Made by a program: the position numbers and the translations under genes | Notes under the pieces: generated by a model | Database searches by the model: none | What the model was told of the DNA's origin: nothing | Seen by the model: only the letters and a program-made list of their open reading frames with translations | Assembly: GCF_039962255.1 (NCBI RefSeq) | Contig: NZ_JAMPKY010000006.1 | Location: 248,001-312,000, forward strand | Length of the DNA: 64,000 nt | From: Leptolyngbya subtilissima AS-A7 | GTDB taxonomy: Bacteria > Cyanobacteriota > Cyanobacteriia > Phormidesmidales > Phormidesmidaceae | Reading direction: 5' to 3' | In this document: one piece after another, positions 46,201-54,694 of the stretch | Layout of the letters: each line of letters begins with the position of its first letter | How positions within the stretch are numbered: position 1 is the stretch's first letter

Positions 46201-46961
46201 ACAGTAAAACCCTTTGACTCGGTCTGAGCCAGACGCAAGCTGTTTAAGTTCAGCTGCTGCCCCTGCCAAGCTTCAGGGCCAAGAATAACCTTGCCTGCAG
46301 CATCAACAATAAAAACAGCTTGATTACTGGCAGCGGGATCCTGCATTAGCGAAGTTGCTACCCCTTCCACCCATTCCCAGGTGATGTGAGCGCCCAAAAC
46401 ACCTTGCAGTTCTCCGCGATCGCTATACACAGGAGCGGCCACATCTAGCAGACGCAGAGGGGCTCCATCGGCCTTGGGCGGCAAAAGCTTACTCAGCAAC
46501 TTGGCATCGTGCACATCTCCCACGAAGGGTTCATTTTTGGCCGCAATAAACCAGTCTCGCTCAGCCACGCTCACCCCCTCTAGCAAGTCCTGGGTGCTGA
46601 CTTGAACGACACCTTGGGTGTCGGCAAAGCCAATCCAGGTGTAGTCGGGGTAGGTGCTCTGGAGACGTTCAAGCAACGACTGCCGCTCAACCATGGCCTG
46701 GGAAAACGTTCCCACCAGCTTGAACTCGGCAATAATTTGAATCTCACGGTAGCGCTCAAACAGACTGCGGTCTAATTCTTCTGTAAGCTGGCCCGCCATC
46801 AGCTCCAGCCTGTAGCCCATGTCGCGCTCGATCTGATCCTCTGCCTGTCTACCGGCCACACCGCCTAAAACAGCCGACAGCAAAAGCGTGATGCCGCTAA
46901 AGGCAACTCCCAAACGGATACCTAGGCTGGTGTTGACCCAGGACGGAAAAAATCGCTGCAT
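43227..46961 (-). CDS. GGDEF-EAL sensor protein (dCache-HAMP-PAS-GAF-PAS-GGDEF-EAL)
   Basis: A 1,244-residue protein from ATG 46961; the longer ORF to 47051 lacks a useful start. Two transmembrane helices flank a dCache-like sensor, followed by HAMP (about 330-385), PAS (about 405-530), GAF (about 545-690), PAS (about 695-815), GGDEF (intact ARLGGDEFVLLIED near 935) and EAL (GFEALVRW and DFGTGFSSLSYLHRLSVNNL, near 1,040-1,180). It can both make and break cyclic-di-GMP in principle and senses an external ligand. Its promoter region holds a 17-bp inverted repeat. Confidence 0.92.
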   Translation of the reverse strand: MQRFFPSWVNTSLGIRLGVAFSGITLLLSAVLGGVAGRQAEDQIERDMGYRLELMAGQLTEELDRSLFERYREIQIIAEFKLVGTFSQAMVERQSLLERLQSTYPDYTWIGFADTQGVVQVSTQDLLEGVSVAERDWFIAAKNEPFVGDVHDAKLLSKLLPPKADGAPLRLLDVAAPVYSDRGELQGVLGAHITWEWVEGVATSLMQDPAASNQAVFIVDAAGKVILGPEAWQGQQLNLNSLRLAQTESKGFTVERWPDGEHYLVGFFSSQGHSSYPGLGWTILVHEPVSTAFSPARALFWQILLGGLGLGCGFVVVGWIAAYRITKPLLQIAAAADQIRDGNRDVLLPRVKGRNEVSRLTEAFTQLIANLFAQETALRTSNSQLRQQLQAKRLMGRSLKRSHEQLRQIVDGIEDSLLLREVSTGKLIYSNNRFADLYQDVVADNSSPGAWLQYVHPDDRPWVAEKFADELQGKDFFNDEYRFIGADGHTRWIWNRSFPIRDEQGEVYRYVVIERDITEIKQATDALQQLMAGTAAVTGEAFFQQLVGHLASALDADCVYVAERQTDGMHTLAFWCEGELQPNITIAATEMPCALVLSQGFHRCVDQVAESFSTNPFLQRLKLKGYVGVTMTSAGGDVLGLLCVMSKRPLRDRIDYATILQIFANRAAAELERQQAEAALQQSEARFRLLAENVKDLVCLHDLSGKFLYLSPSCTALLGFEPEELVGSDPYRQCHPEDRPLIQPQFQQALHDPASGSITYRARCKNRRYIWLETLIKVIYSDEGVPTYLQTSSRDISDQVRMLQQMEHDATHDSLTGLPNRSLLLERLNLAIKRIHQHDDAQFAVLLIDLDRFKVINDSLGHPVGDRLLQLIAKRLQAAIGGVDLAARLGGDEFVLLIEDIDNLTAVVRTAERVLGSFQTAIPLASQDVVIGASIGIVLGDRSYNEGINILRDAEIAMYSAKQTGQLGYTIFNQTMHQKALQRLELENALRLAIAQQELTLRYQPIVDLATGGLVGFEALVRWQHPVQGMISPVDFIPIAEDTGLIVPLGTWVLKTACQQLAAWQAQFPASAALKMSVNLSVVQLKEANLVALVEQVLAETGLPGHCLALEITESMFMEDIEVINQRLQQLNQRDIQISIDDFGTGFSSLSYLHRLSVNNLKIDRSFVNNLSESHRNLSMARTIINLSQQLGLTTIAEGIETPEQLQQLKSLGCQLGQGYLFNAPVTAAVAETLVTELTEVQMA

Positions 46962-47493
46962 AAGCTCAAATTTGAGGGAGCTAAGAAACTTTAAAGAGCC
47001 ATACGGCTTGAATGTTGCTGTTTGTGAGCACAGGGACATGGAGGAGCTCACAGGTGTGTATAACTACTACCGAATAGTCAGATTCACGTATAGTGCTCTG
47101 ACTATTCGGTAGTGGAGTTTGCCACAGAAAGATAACGAAGAGATATGTCTACTGTGCTCTCAGAACTTGAGATTTAGTTGCTAGGAGACATTTACTTCGT
47201 GGCTAATATCCTAGAAAATACTTACTTCCGTACCTGAAACTAGTTGTGAAATGTTAGTTTTCAAAGATCTTGATCCGTATTTTTAGTAGTCAAAAACGCA
47301 ACACTGCGTTTTTTGAGTATGCCCACTTCACCAATTTTTCATCCTGTGATGAGACCCTGCAATCTTTAAGTCAACCTAAAGGCCAGCACCTATAGATAGT
47401 CTGCCTTTTAACAGCCGGTTTTGGTCTTACTTCAAAGCAACGAAACCCGTGATTAACCGATTAGAACTATATAGATCTATCTATATATAAAAA
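46962..47493. other. intergenic region with inverted repeat, no gene seen
   Basis: About 530 bases. Apart from the inverted repeat at 47066-47113 and the promoter-like TATATATAA at about 47484, I see no coding potential. Confidence 0.4.
47066..47113. repeat. 17-bp perfect inverted repeat, 14-bp spacer
   Basis: Arms ACTACCGAATAGTCAGA at 47066-47082 and TCTGACTATTCGGTAGT at 47097-47113. It lies about 105 bases upstream of the GGDEF/EAL start and could be a regulator site. Confidence 0.75.
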
Positions 47494-47631
47494 TGTGTGA
47501 GCGGCGAGCCGGGTTATCGGCGCCCCAGCTGCCCAGGAAGACTATGCCAGTTGAGTGTGCCAGTTTAGCTGTCTGCCTCCCCTACCTCCTGAATTGGAAC
47601 AGGCAGGTCAAGGGCTTGGTCACACATTTTT
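47494..47631 (+). ncRNA. candidate structured RNA of about 138 nt
   Basis: Promoter-like TATATATAA at 47482-47490, then TGTGTGA at 47494-47500 pairs with TCACACA at 47620-47626, directly followed by TTTTT. Inside, GAGCC/GGCTT, GGCG/CGCC, and CCTG/CAGG can pair. Its first 16-20 nt resemble the Yfr2-family candidate at 28035 (AUGUGUGAG and GCGA-CC). No coding frame. Family not recognised. Confidence 0.4.
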
Positions 47632-47905
47632 GCTGGTTCTAAAGCTGAAAACGCCTGTGGATATAGGGTTTTGCTAATTTAGGCTGTCTCCTCGACTGTT
47701 GGGTCACTGTCACCCACTACACAAAGTGTCATGGCCTCGCTAAGGGATACACAGGCCCTAGCGCTACAACAGTGTCATGGCGAAAGCGAAGACAACTGCT
47801 TCCCCGCCGGCCCCATCCAACCTAATGGCATTGCTCAAACCGTTTTGGGTGGGCTTCTCAACAAAAGACAGTCAACAACACACAGTTTGCATTTGGAGAA
47901 TGACC

Positions 47906-48385
47906 ATGAAAACCCGTTCTATCGCTGCGATCGCCTTGGGTCTTACCGCTGCTTCTATGGCTGCCCTTCCTATGGCCGCTAACGCCCAAGATGCCAGCAC
48001 TGACCTCAACTACATCGGCGCAGGCGTCGGCATCAGTGACGACATTGGCCTCTCGATCAACAGCAAGGTTACCGTAGCCGACAACATCTCAGTGCGCCCC
48101 GGCGTCATCAGCGACCTCGACTTCAATGGCGACGATGGTGAAACCGTCTTCCTGCTGCCCGTGACCTACGACTTCAACGCCATTACCGACAACGGTCGTA
48201 TACTGCCCTATGTTGGGGCTGGCCTATCGGTTTCTACCGAAGGCTCTACCGAGGTCGGTCCTATGCTCACCGGCGGGGTTGACTACCGCATCACTGAGCG
48301 CATCGTAGCCAATGGTGGTGTCAACGTATCGTTCTATGACAACACCCAAGTCAATGGCTCTGTCGGCTTAGGCTACGCGTTCTAG
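47906..48385 (+). CDS. outer-membrane beta-barrel protein
   Basis: A 159-residue protein from ATG 47906, with GGAG seven bases ahead (ATG 47900 is too close to it). The signal peptide (MKTRSIAAIALGLTAASMAA, cleavage after ANA) is followed by alternating short strands (LNYIGAGVGISDDIGLSINS, ILPYVGAGLSVSTEGSTEVG, RIVANGGVNVSFYDNTQVNG) and a terminal aromatic (GLGYAF) suited to insertion by the BAM complex. It resembles OmpA-like or porin-family small beta-barrels of unknown function. A strong terminator follows. Confidence 0.75.
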   Translation: MKTRSIAAIALGLTAASMAALPMAANAQDASTDLNYIGAGVGISDDIGLSINSKVTVADNISVRPGVISDLDFNGDDGETVFLLPVTYDFNAITDNGRILPYVGAGLSVSTEGSTEVGPMLTGGVDYRITERIVANGGVNVSFYDNTQVNGSVGLGYAF

Positions 48386-48423
48386 GTTCCTAGACCTCCT
48401 GCTCTGAACCAGTAAACTAGCAA

Positions 48424-48460
48424 AAAAGAGATCGGTGGAAGTTCCACCGATCTCTTTTCT
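48424..48460 (+). terminator. Rho-independent terminator
   Basis: Stem AGAGATCGGTGG/CCACCGATCTCT, loop AAGTT, flanked by A and T tracts, so it could work in both directions. Follows the beta-barrel gene by about 40 bases. Confidence 0.85.
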
Positions 48461-48701
48461 TTTGATTGAGTTGCAGCGCTGAGTTGAGAATGTCGTCATT
48501 GGTCAAATTGACCAAGCCACTGTAGGTCAGCCCCGTACTGCGGCCAATTTAAACGCTCATCTCAGAGCCTTACTCGGCCGATTCAAACTTTCATTGGTGT
48601 AGTGCAGCGAGCGCCCTACCTCTACTTGCCAGATTTGCTTAGCTCCTAGAGGTTATTGCCAGACTGACTTTACCCACGAGCGCCCCCTAGAATCCTCAAC
48701 C

Positions 48702-49829
48702 TTACTGGCCAGACTGAGATGGATTCACGATGTAATTGGCTGCTGGGTTATCAGCTAGTGGAGCCAACCTGCCTTGGTGAACCAGAGCCTGATGAATAAA
48801 CGCTGCAATTTCAGCACGGGTAGCCGGCCGATCAGGGTTGAGTAATTGGCGGTCGGGATAGTTAACCACTAAGCCTGCCTGAGTTGCAGTGGCGATCGGA
48901 TCTACTGCATAGACCGGAATTTTTTGGGCATCGGTATAGTAGTTGCTCACGACCTCTGAAGGCAGAGCCTCAAACTCAGGATTGTCTCCTGCTGCACGAT
49001 CGGTGCGATTTGGAGTTTCAGCTGTATTTGCCGGAGCCGACGAATTAGGAGCAGCGGCAGTGTTGGCAGAATCTGGGGTTTGAGCAGGGCGATTAGCCGC
49101 AGGGGGAACGTTTCTAGCTCTAGCGGGAGCCACAAGGGGCTGCATCAAAGTTGTTAGCGCCATCGGCATGAGAAAGGTGTTTCTGCGGGGTCGCTGGGTG
49201 GCACGGGAGGATTGGTTTGCTGCTGTTGATTTGGCAGCTTGATTATTGGTAGCTGCTTGATCGGTCGCAGATTGCTCTGAAGCGGTTGAATTATTGACTG
49301 CGGGAGTCGCGGCACCTGAAGCATTCAGGTTGGGCGGAGCTTCCAGGTTGAGGTTTTGAGATAGGGAGACTAGGGCTTCGGTTCTTGAAATGTCTCGATC
49401 AGGTGCAAACAAGCCACCAGGGTAGCCAGACATAAAGCCGGATTCGTGAGCTTCTTCAATGGCATCTTTAGCCCAATGATCGTCTGGAACATCGTTATAA
49501 ACGCTGCCATCGGCGATCGGGTCTTCTTGGACTTGATTAAAGCTTTGGCTGAGGATGGCAGCAAACTCGTCACGCCGCACTGGCTGATCGGGTCTAAACG
49601 TTCCATCTGGATAGCCTTTAAGCAGATTTTGAGCGGTCAGACTTTGGATAAAAGGCTGTGCCCAATGCCCTTCAATATCTGGTAAAGAGCCTGCTTGTCC
49701 GCTAGTCTGCTCGGGAGATGCGATCGCTGACGTGGGTTGCAGCATCAGTAAAGGGACAAACGTGCCGATTGAGAGTCCTAGAACTGCAACTGTTGCACCT
49801 GCAACAGACCAATGAGAGCGATTCAGCAT
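48702..49829 (-). CDS. S-layer homology domain protein
   Basis: A 375-residue exported protein. The signal peptide is about 1-38 (VAVLGLSIGTFVPLLMLQPT). Residues about 48-155 hold two SLH motifs (DIEGHWAQPFIQSLTAQNLL, GYPDGTFRPDQPVRRDEFAA; VYNDVPDDHWAKDAIEEAHE, GYPGGLFAPDRDISRTEALV), residues about 160-280 are a Ser/Asn/Ala/Gln-rich linker, and the C-terminus has a third SLH-like piece (VVNYPDRQLLNPDRPATRAE). It likely attaches to the cell wall polysaccharide. It is the last GC-rich gene before the transposon. Confidence 0.8.
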   Translation of the reverse strand: MLNRSHWSVAGATVAVLGLSIGTFVPLLMLQPTSAIASPEQTSGQAGSLPDIEGHWAQPFIQSLTAQNLLKGYPDGTFRPDQPVRRDEFAAILSQSFNQVQEDPIADGSVYNDVPDDHWAKDAIEEAHESGFMSGYPGGLFAPDRDISRTEALVSLSQNLNLEAPPNLNASGAATPAVNNSTASEQSATDQAATNNQAAKSTAANQSSRATQRPRRNTFLMPMALTTLMQPLVAPARARNVPPAANRPAQTPDSANTAAAPNSSAPANTAETPNRTDRAAGDNPEFEALPSEVVSNYYTDAQKIPVYAVDPIATATQAGLVVNYPDRQLLNPDRPATRAEIAAFIHQALVHQGRLAPLADNPAANYIVNPSQSGQ

Positions 49830-50048
49830 TTGTCTTTCCCCTGGGAGGTGGCGGATTTCTTGGTATTCAGGCTATGCAATCTTTAAGCTGATCTTGTCTA
49901 TCTTTCGGACGACACACCAGGCATAAGTTGAGTGGGCTAGTAGTGCGAACCCTGAACGCTCAACCACGGGCAGTGAGCGACTACCGAGGGGCAAAGCATC
50001 AGCGCGGGCAAGGCTCTGATCTTCCCAGCTCCCAAAAGCGGAATGATT

Positions 50049-50245
50049 TGTGACCATAACTCTTGCCAGTGGCTCTGGAAAGATTTGCTGACTATTGTGG
50101 GTTTACCCATAAACGTACCAAGGATAGAAGCATAAAGGTACCACCCAGGGGTCTCGAGCATCGCAACCACGTCAAGATCTGACGCATCATAGAAGCATAA
50201 GTTTACCAAGAGTGGAATCTGGAAGCATAAGCTTACTGAGAGTTT
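50049..50245. repeat. candidate TnsB-binding repeats at left transposon end
   Basis: CATAA-type copies begin at 50056, 50108, 50131, 50196 and 50226: CATAACTCTTGCCAG, CATAAACGTACCAAG, CATAAAGGTACCACC, CATAAGTTTACCAAG and CATAAGCTTACTGAG. The consensus CATAARNGTACCAAG and terminal TGT fit Tn7-like ends (compare CCATAAA-type sites of Tn6677). Confidence 0.55.
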
Positions 50246-50852
50246 AAGGGCTACTACCTCTATATCCCGCACTCAATTCTGGCCTGGACATTGAGCTATC
50301 TATTGTCCAAGCCATTTCTATGGCTTTTATAGTGGCTCTCCTTGGAGGAAGGTAGCTAGGGATACCTGTAGCGAAAATACTGTATGGACGTAACGGCCAG
50401 GCAAGTTTCGCAAGATATTCCGACAATAGCTAAAGCAAAGTTCGGACTGAACTCTCTCTGCTCTGCATTTTGCAATTGAGTACGCAGAGTGCAGAATTTA
50501 ATACCCTTGTCAAGTTATAGAATAATGTAACTGGCACAATGGCACTCTTTTTTAGAGTTTTTTCGATCTAAAACAGACTTTCCCTAATTTCATGCAATAC
50601 AAATAAAACCTAGAACTCTCACAGAAAGGTATCCTCAGCCCACTTTGCCCAGACTTCGGTCCGGAAATTCAGTAAATTAAAAGATAGGATTAACCCATTA
50701 AGAATGGCTCTTTTTCTTATTTTTTTGGAGGCAAAGTTACATTATCGTGTAAGTTTTGCTCCGCTTCATTTGTGCCACTTTATATAACTCCAAAAAAGAT
50801 TGACAAGCGAATTTCAATCAGCTAATCTCCCTTAATACTGAGCGGAGAGATT
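50246..50852. other. AT-rich leader of the transposition operon, no gene seen
   Basis: About 600 bases between the repeats and tnsAB. Short frames here are not credible. It probably holds the tnsAB promoter, and GGCACAATGGCAC near 50,532 is a small internal repeat. Confidence 0.35.
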
Positions 50853-53549
50853 ATGTTGACTCAGCTGGAATTTGATTCTTGGTGCAGTCGTCTCAATCTC
50901 TCGGTTGAGGCAAAAGAAGCAATAAACAAAATCAGAGCATCCCAACCAGCTCGAAAGGTTGGAGGTAGTTACAAAAATGTGTGCGGGCAATTTCCAAGTC
51001 GAAAGATGGGTGTTTCCATCCAGTTCGAGTCTCACAAAAATGAATTGCCAGTAATTTATAAATTAGAAAATGACGACAGCGTTCTAGAGTATTACGATCA
51101 GCCAAATCAGATCATTTTCCCTTCCGAGACCAAGCAAGGCGCGGCAAGAGGTTATCTCAGAACTCCAGATTTTTTTGTGATTTGCAGTGATTCTGCAGGT
51201 TGGATTGAATGCAAGACCGAGAAAGATTTAGAGAAACTTCAAGCGAAAAACCCAAGGCGGTATTGCTTTGGGGATGACCAGAAGTGGCATTTCCCGCCAG
51301 GCGAAGCATACGCGACGGAAATGGGTCTCTATTTTCATGTTTGGTCAGACTCAGAGATCAATTGGGTTCTTTACAGAAATCTTATTTTTCTTGACGACTA
51401 TTCTTCCAAGTATGAGATCAATAGAAGAGAAGAAAAAGAGCTTCTAATATCATTAATTTCCGAGAATCCTGGCATGAGCTTGACTGATCTATTCAGGCAT
51501 AAAAAGAATTTTCTTAAAGATTTAATTTATTCTTTAATCGCTCAAAGAGAAATATATATTGATCTTAATATTGCACCATTAGTAGAACCTGAAAAATGCC
51601 TTCTTTTTGCCAACAAGGAAATATCAATAGCTTATAGAATAAGCATTGATTCAATGAACAGCTTGCAAGCAAACCAAATTTCTCAGGTAAAGCTTCAGGC
51701 AGGAGAAAAATTAATCTATGAGAATAAAGAGCTAACCATTTGTTTCGTTGGTTCTGAGAGTGTAGTTCTTCAGGATGAAAATCAAAAATTCCTAGAACAC
51801 AAAATCTCAGAAATAGAGTTATTGATTACTCAAGGAAAGATCAAGGTATTAAATTATCAATTGGAAATACCAAGCAAGGATGAAATTCTTGAGTGCTTGA
51901 TTGAAGCAAGTAAGGATGACTTATCAATAGCTAATATGCGCTTCAATTGCATTCAAGGAAATATCGAAGAGGGGTACTCGTTAGAGACAATAAGAAAGTG
52001 GAAGAGGAACTTTAAACTAGCCAAAAAAGAGTGTGGTGTAGGGTTCATCGGCCTTCTTCCTAAAAACCATAAAAAAGGAAATAGAACAAGAAAAATATCT
52101 GAAGAAAAAATAGTTTTAATGACTCAATTCATTGATCAGAAGTATGAGACATTTAAACAACAAACAATTAAATCTGTCTACGGTTCTTTTCTTCATATTT
52201 GGAAGGAGAAAGGAATGTCTATTGATGATGCTCCAAGCTATAAGACATTTGCCGAGGAAGTTAAGAAAAGACCTAAGTATGAACAAGAAATGAAAAGAAG
52301 AGGATATAAAGCCGCATATAAACATCAAGAGTTTCAATACGAACTAAATTTTAGCATACCCAGCCATGGAGATAGACCTCTTGAAATCGGTCACATAGAC
52401 CACACAGAATTAGATCTAGAACTTAGATGCTCTACCACAGGGAAGAAACTAGGTAGATCATGGCTCACAATTTTGATTGACGCTAATACAAGAAGAATTC
52501 TAGCTCTTTACATAACTTTCGATCCACCATCATACCGCTCCTGCATGATGGTAATTAGAATTTGTATTCAAAGACACGGACGTTTACCTCAAATAATCGT
52601 CACTGATAATGGAGCTGAGTTTCATAGTATTTATTATGAAACTCTCCTTATTTATCTGGGTTCTACAATAAAGTACAGGCCACCGTCAAAATCACGATTT
52701 GGCGCAGTATGCGAACGTTTATTTGGCACTTGCTCTAGACAACTAATCTATAACTTGTCTGGAAATACTCAGATCACAAAAGATGTTAGAGTAACTACAA
52801 AATTTAATAATCCAAAAGAATTGTCGACATGGAATTTAGGCGATTTGTATACCTACTTAAGCATCTGGTCGTACGAAATTTGCGAGCATAATACTCATAG
52901 TTCTCTCGGAATTACTCCTCAAGAAGCATGGCAAAACGGCATAGAAAAATTTGGCTCTAGAGATCACAAATTTATTATATATGACCAAAATCTAAAAATT
53001 CTCACTATGCCTGGGCCAAGAAAAGGCACTGCAAAAGCCCGAGCAGGTAAAGGTATTCGAATTCAAAATCTTTACTATTGGGCTAATGATTTTCGGGATC
53101 CTGAACTAGAAGGAGCAGATGTTGACGTTCGGTATGATCCGTTTGATAGAGGCATAGCTTATGCATTTTTGAAAGGCCGATGGGTTGAATGTAAAAGTGC
53201 TTATTACAGTATTTTTAAAGGGAGATCAGAGAAAGAAATAGAAATGGTTTCCGCCGAGTATCGCAAGAGAAATGAAAGAAGTAATAAGGAATTGAAGCTT
53301 AATGCTTTAGTAATAGGCAATTTTTTGAAAGAGATTGAAGCTGAAGAAAATTTTCAAAAGCAGCGACTCAAAGACTTAGAGGCTCAGCAAATCTTAGAAT
53401 ACTTAGAGAATTCTAATGGCTTACTTGCAATGGAAAAAAGTGATGACGCTTCAGAGGAAGAAATATTAGATGCGTACAACAAGGATGAAAGAAAAGAAGT
53501 TCATAACGATGTCACCTCTTTAACATTTCAACCCATGGAGCTTATTTAA
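50853..53549 (+). CDS. tnsAB: fused TnsA-TnsB transposase
   Basis: An 898-residue fusion. Residues about 50-180 are a TnsA endonuclease domain with FESHKNE (E59), TPDFFV (D106) and IECKTE (E119-x-K121), which cuts the 5' ends of the transposon; a linker and helical DNA-binding region follow; residues about 505-720 are a TnsB retroviral-integrase core with IGHIDHTELD (D516), VTDNGAEFH (D585) and VCERLFG (E621), a D,D-35-E arrangement that cuts and joins the 3' ends. Separate TnsA and TnsB proteins are usual in E. coli Tn7; fusions occur in cyanobacterial Tn7-like and type I-B CAST elements. It begins the operon, with tnsC 2 bases downstream. Confidence 0.9.
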   Translation: MLTQLEFDSWCSRLNLSVEAKEAINKIRASQPARKVGGSYKNVCGQFPSRKMGVSIQFESHKNELPVIYKLENDDSVLEYYDQPNQIIFPSETKQGAARGYLRTPDFFVICSDSAGWIECKTEKDLEKLQAKNPRRYCFGDDQKWHFPPGEAYATEMGLYFHVWSDSEINWVLYRNLIFLDDYSSKYEINRREEKELLISLISENPGMSLTDLFRHKKNFLKDLIYSLIAQREIYIDLNIAPLVEPEKCLLFANKEISIAYRISIDSMNSLQANQISQVKLQAGEKLIYENKELTICFVGSESVVLQDENQKFLEHKISEIELLITQGKIKVLNYQLEIPSKDEILECLIEASKDDLSIANMRFNCIQGNIEEGYSLETIRKWKRNFKLAKKECGVGFIGLLPKNHKKGNRTRKISEEKIVLMTQFIDQKYETFKQQTIKSVYGSFLHIWKEKGMSIDDAPSYKTFAEEVKKRPKYEQEMKRRGYKAAYKHQEFQYELNFSIPSHGDRPLEIGHIDHTELDLELRCSTTGKKLGRSWLTILIDANTRRILALYITFDPPSYRSCMMVIRICIQRHGRLPQIIVTDNGAEFHSIYYETLLIYLGSTIKYRPPSKSRFGAVCERLFGTCSRQLIYNLSGNTQITKDVRVTTKFNNPKELSTWNLGDLYTYLSIWSYEICEHNTHSSLGITPQEAWQNGIEKFGSRDHKFIIYDQNLKILTMPGPRKGTAKARAGKGIRIQNLYYWANDFRDPELEGADVDVRYDPFDRGIAYAFLKGRWVECKSAYYSIFKGRSEKEIEMVSAEYRKRNERSNKELKLNALVIGNFLKEIEAEENFQKQRLKDLEAQQILEYLENSNGLLAMEKSDDASEEEILDAYNKDERKEVHNDVTSLTFQPMELI

Positions 53550-53551
53550 GT

Positions 53552-54694
53552 ATGAGCCGACTATTTCCTCAAGACTTGTTGAAAGCCGACAAGGTTGAAA
53601 GAAGTCAGTATTTTCAAGGCGTCATAGTGAACCACGGAAAGTTGTCAGAAGTCATCCAGAAGGTTTACGAATTAATAATTAATCCAAGCTCTCAATCTTC
53701 AATCATCACTGTAATCGGACCTACCGGAGTCGGAAAGTCTACTTTAATACCAAGAATTGAAAAACTGCTGATTGAAAGATCTCTTGAAGATAAAAATTTT
53801 CATCCAGGAAGGATACCTGTTGTTTCACTGGAAGCAGCCTCACCGTCTTCAGGGAACTTTGATTGGAAAGATTATCACTATCGTGCTCTTGTAGCAATGG
53901 AAGAGCCACTGATTGACTATAAGATTGACTATTCAACTCAAGAAGTTTACAGAGATGTAAATGGGAAAGTAAAAGTTCGGTCTACTGCATCAACAAATAG
54001 ACTACGACATGCTCAAGAAAACGCTTTACAGCATCGTCAGCCTTATGCGGTTATTTTAGATGAGGCACAGCATATTCAGAAGATGTCTAGCGGCAGACGG
54101 CTGCAAGATAATATGGACTGTTTAAAGTCCATTGCGAATATCACTACAATCCCTCATGTCTTAATAGGTACCTATGAACTTTTAATGATGCGCAACCTAA
54201 GTGGGCAGCTAAGTAGAAGAAATCAAGAGGTTCATTTCCCACGATATAAAGCAAATTCCGAAAGCGATCAAAAAACATTTCGTGCAGCTCTTCAAGCTTT
54301 AACTTTTTATTATATGCCTATGGCTGAAGAAAATAATTTGGATTCTGAGTGGAAATATTGTTATGAAAGATCATTGGGATGCGTTGGGATACTAAAGGAC
54401 TGGCTTAGTAGAGCATTAAACTATGCTTTAGATGAAGGAAGCGAAAAAATCACAAAGCATCATTTAGAAAATACAGCTTTAACAGTTGCTCAATGCCAGA
54501 AAATTGTTATTGAAATTATTGAGGGCGAGAAGTTACTAGAGGGGTCTCCATCAGAGGTTGATAAGCTTAGAACACTTTTAGAGTTAGATGAAGAATCCGT
54601 TAAAAAACTCGAAAAAAAGCCTGATTCTAATAAGAGGGGCAGGAGGATAGGAACTCCAGATCCAGTTCGTAGAACGAGTCATTCCGATGAATGA
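53552..54694 (+). CDS. tnsC: TnsC AAA+ transposition regulator
   Basis: A 380-residue ATPase with Walker A GPTGVGKST at 56-64 (Lys 62) and Walker B YAVILDEAQH at 165-174 (Asp 170, Glu 171). It links the target-selecting TniQ/TnsD protein with the TnsAB transposase and controls target immunity. The last 30 residues are charged (KKPDSNKRGRRIGTPDPVRR). Its stop overlaps the tniQ1 start by 8 bases, so the genes are translationally linked. Confidence 0.9.
   Translation: MSRLFPQDLLKADKVERSQYFQGVIVNHGKLSEVIQKVYELIINPSSQSSIITVIGPTGVGKSTLIPRIEKLLIERSLEDKNFHPGRIPVVSLEAASPSSGNFDWKDYHYRALVAMEEPLIDYKIDYSTQEVYRDVNGKVKVRSTASTNRLRHAQENALQHRQPYAVILDEAQHIQKMSSGRRLQDNMDCLKSIANITTIPHVLIGTYELLMMRNLSGQLSRRNQEVHFPRYKANSESDQKTFRAALQALTFYYMPMAEENNLDSEWKYCYERSLGCVGILKDWLSRALNYALDEGSEKITKHHLENTALTVAQCQKIVIEIIEGEKLLEGSPSEVDKLRTLLELDEESVKKLEKKPDSNKRGRRIGTPDPVRRTSHSDE

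Noticed and set aside
49872..50057. Short minus-strand frame as an insertion-sequence remnant or tRNA
   Set aside because: No transposase motif or cloverleaf could be supported; it straddles the candidate transposon end.
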